Below the pieces are notes generated by a model. It did not search any database. It was not told where the DNA came from and worked only from the letters and a program-made list of their open reading frames with translations. From Deltaproteobacteria bacterium (GTDB lineage: Bacteria; Desulfobacterota; DSM-4660; Desulfatiglandales; HGW-15), in NCBI GenBank assembly GCA_019308525.1, contig JAFDIC010000078.1:1-15436 (forward strand): a DNA stretch of 15,436 nt. The letters are read 5' to 3'. The number at the start of each line of letters is the position of its first letter. Position 1 is the stretch's first letter. The position numbers were made by a program, and so were the translations under genes. Positions 12,987-15,436 of this stretch are shown one piece after another.

Positions 12987-13547
12987 TCAGGGTCTATCTT
13001 TGCGGGTCCCTTCACGTGGGGATTTGCCCATGAATCTGGCTTCGCCATGCATGTTCAACAGGGCGAGGATGCGCTCCTTGAGGAGGAAGACATATTCGAT
13101 CTCCCGGCCCTCCTTTTCTCTCAGCACGGAGATTATGTCAGGGGAGATACGGTCCGAGATCTTTCTGCACAGGTAGTTTATGCAGATTACATGTCTGGCC
13201 CTTAGCAAACACCCCCTATCGCCAAGGAACAAACAACTCCTGGGATCTCTCCGGGTCTTGGGGATGCCCTGTCCAAGGAGGAGGTTCATGAGGAGAATGG
13301 GTCCATCGTAATGATCTTCCATACCTTTGCCGCAGCAAGAGCCCCCATCCTCCTTTTCGCACGACTCGCAGATATGCCCAATTCCCGCCTCTGTCATGAA
13401 ACGATGTGTGCGGGATATGGATTGTTCAAGGCCTGCGCTCAAGGCCATTAGGCCCGGGTCATTGAGGAAGATCCCTTTGAATTCCAGGTAACAGTTTTCC
13501 GCCCATGCGATCTTGGCCTGTATGGTGCCTTGGGGAGTTGTTTTCAT
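12987..13547 (-). CDS. Cysteine-cluster protein of unknown function, possibly metal- or Fe-S-binding
   Basis: This 186-residue protein carries nine cysteines in a pattern that looks like a metal site: Cys60-x2-Cys63-x7-Cys71-Cys72, then Cys105-x7-Cys113-x8-Cys122-x4-Cys127, plus Cys19. The arrangement recalls YkgJ-type zinc/iron-chelating cysteine-cluster proteins, but I am not certain of that family. The ends are helical and charged, and no signal peptide or membrane segment is visible. The ATG at 13547 has no good ribosome-binding site. If the Lon-like gene continues in the -1 frame to 13563, only 15 bp separate the two genes, which fits coupled expression. Confidence 0.72.
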   Translation of the reverse strand: MKTTPQGTIQAKIAWAENCYLEFKGIFLNDPGLMALSAGLEQSISRTHRFMTEAGIGHICESCEKEDGGSCCGKGMEDHYDGPILLMNLLLGQGIPKTRRDPRSCLFLGDRGCLLRARHVICINYLCRKISDRISPDIISVLREKEGREIEYVFLLKERILALLNMHGEARFMGKSPREGTRKDRP

Positions 13548-13562
13548 GATGGGCGACGTAGC

Positions 13563-13654
13563 TTACTTCTTCTTTGTCCCCTGCGCTTTGCCCCTACCTT
13601 TCTTGTTTTCTCCCTTCTGTTCTTCTTCCCCAAACTTCTTCAATCCTTCGGGGG
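13563..13654 (-). other. Alternative C-terminal tail of the Lon-like protease in the -1 frame
   Basis: Just before the stop (13640-13642) the minus strand has five Cs (13654-13650). With one more C, or a -1 shift, the frame stays open for 28 more codons to a TAA at 13563, giving a Lys/Gly/Glu-rich tail (EGLKKFGEEEQKGENKKG...). The strand is a purine-rich low-complexity tract here. The tail would bring the gene to 15 bp from the next start. Confidence 0.4.
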
Positions 13655-15436
13655 TTCCCCTGCCTTTTCCCCTGTCAATATTTCTATCCCCTCGTCAATG
13701 GTCTTTACGGCATAGATGTGGAACTTCCCTTTCTTGACCGCGTCCACGACGTCTTTGCGCAGCATGAGGTCCTTCAGGTTGCTTTCAGGTATCATCACCC
13801 CCTGCTTTCCGTTGAGCCCGACGCTCCGGCAGCAGTCATAGAACCCCTCGATTTTTTGATTCACACCGCCAATGGACTGTACCTCGCCCTTCTGGTTGAC
13901 GGAGCCGGTCACGGCGATGTACTGCTTGATTGGCACGCCGGAGAGGCTGGAGAGGAGGGCGTACATTTCAGTGGATGACGCACTATCGCCGTCCACACCG
14001 CTGTAAGATTGCTCGAAGGCTATGCTTGCGCTCATGGTGAGGGGCTTGTCCTGGGCATACTTCTTTCTCAAGTATCCGCTCATGATCAGCATACCCTTGT
14101 TGTGGGTGTTCCCTGAAAGGTCTGCTTCCCGCTCAATGTTTATTATCCCGGCCCTTCCCATAGAGGTTGACGCGGTGATCCTGGAAGGTTTTCCGAACAT
14201 ATAATCGCCGAGACTGTATATGGCAAGACCGTTCACCTGGCCCACCACCTCTCCGTCGGTATCAATCAGGAGGGTCCCACGGGTTATCATCTCCTGGATA
14301 TGCTTTTCTATCCTGTTGGATCTGTAGACCCTCGCTTCAATGGCCTTGTCAACGTGCTCTTCCTGCACCACATCCCTGTCATCCTGGCCCGCCCAGTAAT
14401 CAGCCTCCCTGAGAAGATCCGCGATGGTGGGAAAACTCGTGGAAATCTTCTCTTGTCGCCCTGTCATACGCACCGCATGCTCTACAAGCGCTGCCACCGC
14501 CGTCCTGTCAAAGGGCCTTAGTCTGTCCTGATCCTGGCGCATCTTGACAAACTCGGCGAACTTCACAATGGCCTCCTTGTTCTTGTCCATCGCGGTATCA
14601 AAGTCGGCCCTGACCTTGAATATTTTGCTCACATCCTGGTCATAAAATTGGGCCAAGTAGTAGAGATATTCGTCTGAGATAATTGCAACCTTGATGTCAA
14701 CATCGATCGGCTCAGGTTTCAGGCCTGTGGTGGTGAAGAAGTAGAAGGGATCATAGGTTTGGATTTCCATCTTCTTGGACTTCAAAGATCTCTTGAGGGC
14801 CGGCCAAACTCCCGGTTCAATAAGGACATCCGCGAGATTCAATACCAGGTACCCGCCGTTGGCCTTGACAAACGATCCTGCCTTTATCTTGCTGAAGTCC
14901 GTACGCCAAACCCCGCTTCTGTCCACCACCCTCTCGATAGCACCGAAGAGATTCCTGTAGGAGGGATAGTTTTCCACCACGACCGGCGGGCCTTTCTGCT
15001 CCGCATTATCTACCAGGAGATTTACCTGGTAGGGATGGAACGGGTCTGCTTCAGGTAGGAGGATAGGCATGCCCGGCACGGGCTGAGGGGGCTGCGGCAT
15101 TAAGATCTGCAAATGCTCGGTCATGTCCTCCAGCATATCGTCCATGTACCGGCTTATTTTCTGGTTTTCATACTTGGCCTTTATGGCGGCCGCCAGCTGC
15201 CCCGCCACCTTCATGAACATCAGGCGGTCCATTTTTTCGATATTTTCCTGGACCTCCTTTTGAAGATCCCTGAGCTCCAGGAAGATCTGGTCTATCTCCT
15301 CCCTCAAACGGGCCTGCTTCTTCTTCATTTCTTCGAATTCTTCCCTGGGGAATCGCCCCTTTTCCACGAGCGCCTCGACCTGGTCTATATGCATGGGGTT
15401 TCCGTCCACCAGAGGAACAACTTCGGGCCTCTTTAT
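13640..15436 (-). CDS. Lon-like (AAA_32 family) ATP-dependent protease, C-terminal part (5' end outside window)
   Basis: The frame is open through the right window edge (first visible residues IKRPEVVPLVDG), so about 598 residues of a protein of roughly 800 are seen. The first 110 are a coiled-coil-rich insertion (EEFEEMKKKQARLREEID). The middle (about 130-370) is the AAA+ region of the LonB/AAA_32 type (GGYLVLNLADVL; VAIISDEYLYY, lid helices to about 375). The C-terminus is a Lon S16 peptidase domain: the nucleophile Ser in GDSASS (codon 13984-13982) and the catalytic Lys in GGVNQKI (codon 13855-13853) are both present, so the protease should be active. These enzymes degrade damaged or regulatory proteins in the cytoplasm. 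The ribosome-proximal P-loop lies outside the window. The 3' end may be frameshifted. Confidence 0.93.
   Translation of the reverse strand: MKRPEVVPLVDGNPMHIDQVEALVEKGRFPREEFEEMKKKQARLREEIDQIFLELRDLQKEVQENIEKMDRLMFMKVAGQLAAAIKAKYENQKISRYMDDMLEDMTEHLQILMPQPPQPVPGMPILLPEADPFHPYQVNLLVDNAEQKGPPVVVENYPSYRNLFGAIERVVDRSGVWRTDFSKIKAGSFVKANGGYLVLNLADVLIEPGVWPALKRSLKSKKMEIQTYDPFYFFTTTGLKPEPIDVDIKVAIISDEYLYYLAQFYDQDVSKIFKVRADFDTAMDKNKEAIVKFAEFVKMRQDQDRLRPFDRTAVAALVEHAVRMTGRQEKISTSFPTIADLLREADYWAGQDDRDVVQEEHVDKAIEARVYRSNRIEKHIQEMITRGTLLIDTDGEVVGQVNGLAIYSLGDYMFGKPSRITASTSMGRAGIINIEREADLSGNTHNKGMLIMSGYLRKKYAQDKPLTMSASIAFEQSYSGVDGDSASSTEMYALLSSLSGVPIKQYIAVTGSVNQKGEVQSIGGVNQKIEGFYDCCRSVGLNGKQGVMIPESNLKDLMLRKDVVDAVKKGKFHIYAVKTIDEGIEILTGEKAGEPPKD

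Noticed and set aside
1..15436. CRISPR arrays, tRNA/rRNA genes, transposase genes
   Set aside because: I looked for regular repeat-spacer arrays, tRNA-like cloverleaf ends and transposase motifs and saw none.

Overview
The window looks like an accessory stretch of a chromosome or metagenomic contig from an anaerobic Desulfobacterota-type bacterium ('deltaproteobacterium'). The main clues are a uroporphyrinogen-decarboxylase-family methyltransferase coupled to a corrinoid protein, a Lon-like AAA_32 protease, an FHA-GAF protein, a type IV pilin-like protein, and an interspersed hairpin repeat of a kind common in that group. This taxonomic guess is inference. I saw no tRNA, rRNA, CRISPR array or transposase.

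Left part (1-3.9 kb). A methyl-transfer pair on the minus strand (URO-D-family protein cut by the window edge, and its corrinoid carrier) is joined by an ATGA overlap. Upstream lies a 655-bp gene-poor stretch with a direct repeat, two hairpins, a truncated second copy of proC and a REP-like repeat. A vapBC-type toxin-antitoxin pair with a clear sigma-70 promoter follows, then the intact proC. The TA pair therefore sits between a dead and a live proC copy.

Centre (3.9-11.1 kb). After a DRG/TGS GTPase and an FHA-GAF sensor (both minus strand) comes the most unusual part. It is a tightly packed minus-strand operon which, read in its own direction, encodes: a PDZ protein with a DUF512-like C-terminal domain; a radical SAM enzyme; a second PDZ/DUF512-like protein whose frame overlaps the radical SAM gene at a seven-C run; a protein fusing a radical SAM domain to a complete subtilisin-like protease; and one or two small proteins. 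Two radical SAM modules, two paralogous PDZ proteins, a cytoplasmic subtilase and small ORFs suggest a peptide or protein modification-and-cleavage system that I do not recognise as described.

Right part (11.1-15.4 kb). Divergent from that operon, a strong promoter drives a zinc-finger/transmembrane protein and a type IV pilin-like protein. A second minus-strand group then runs from the window edge: Lon-like protease, cysteine-cluster protein and SAM-dependent methyltransferase. Two places (rSAM/PDZ and the Lon 3' end) would be joined or extended by one extra C in a C-run, so undercalled homopolymers must be kept in mind beside genuine frameshifting.
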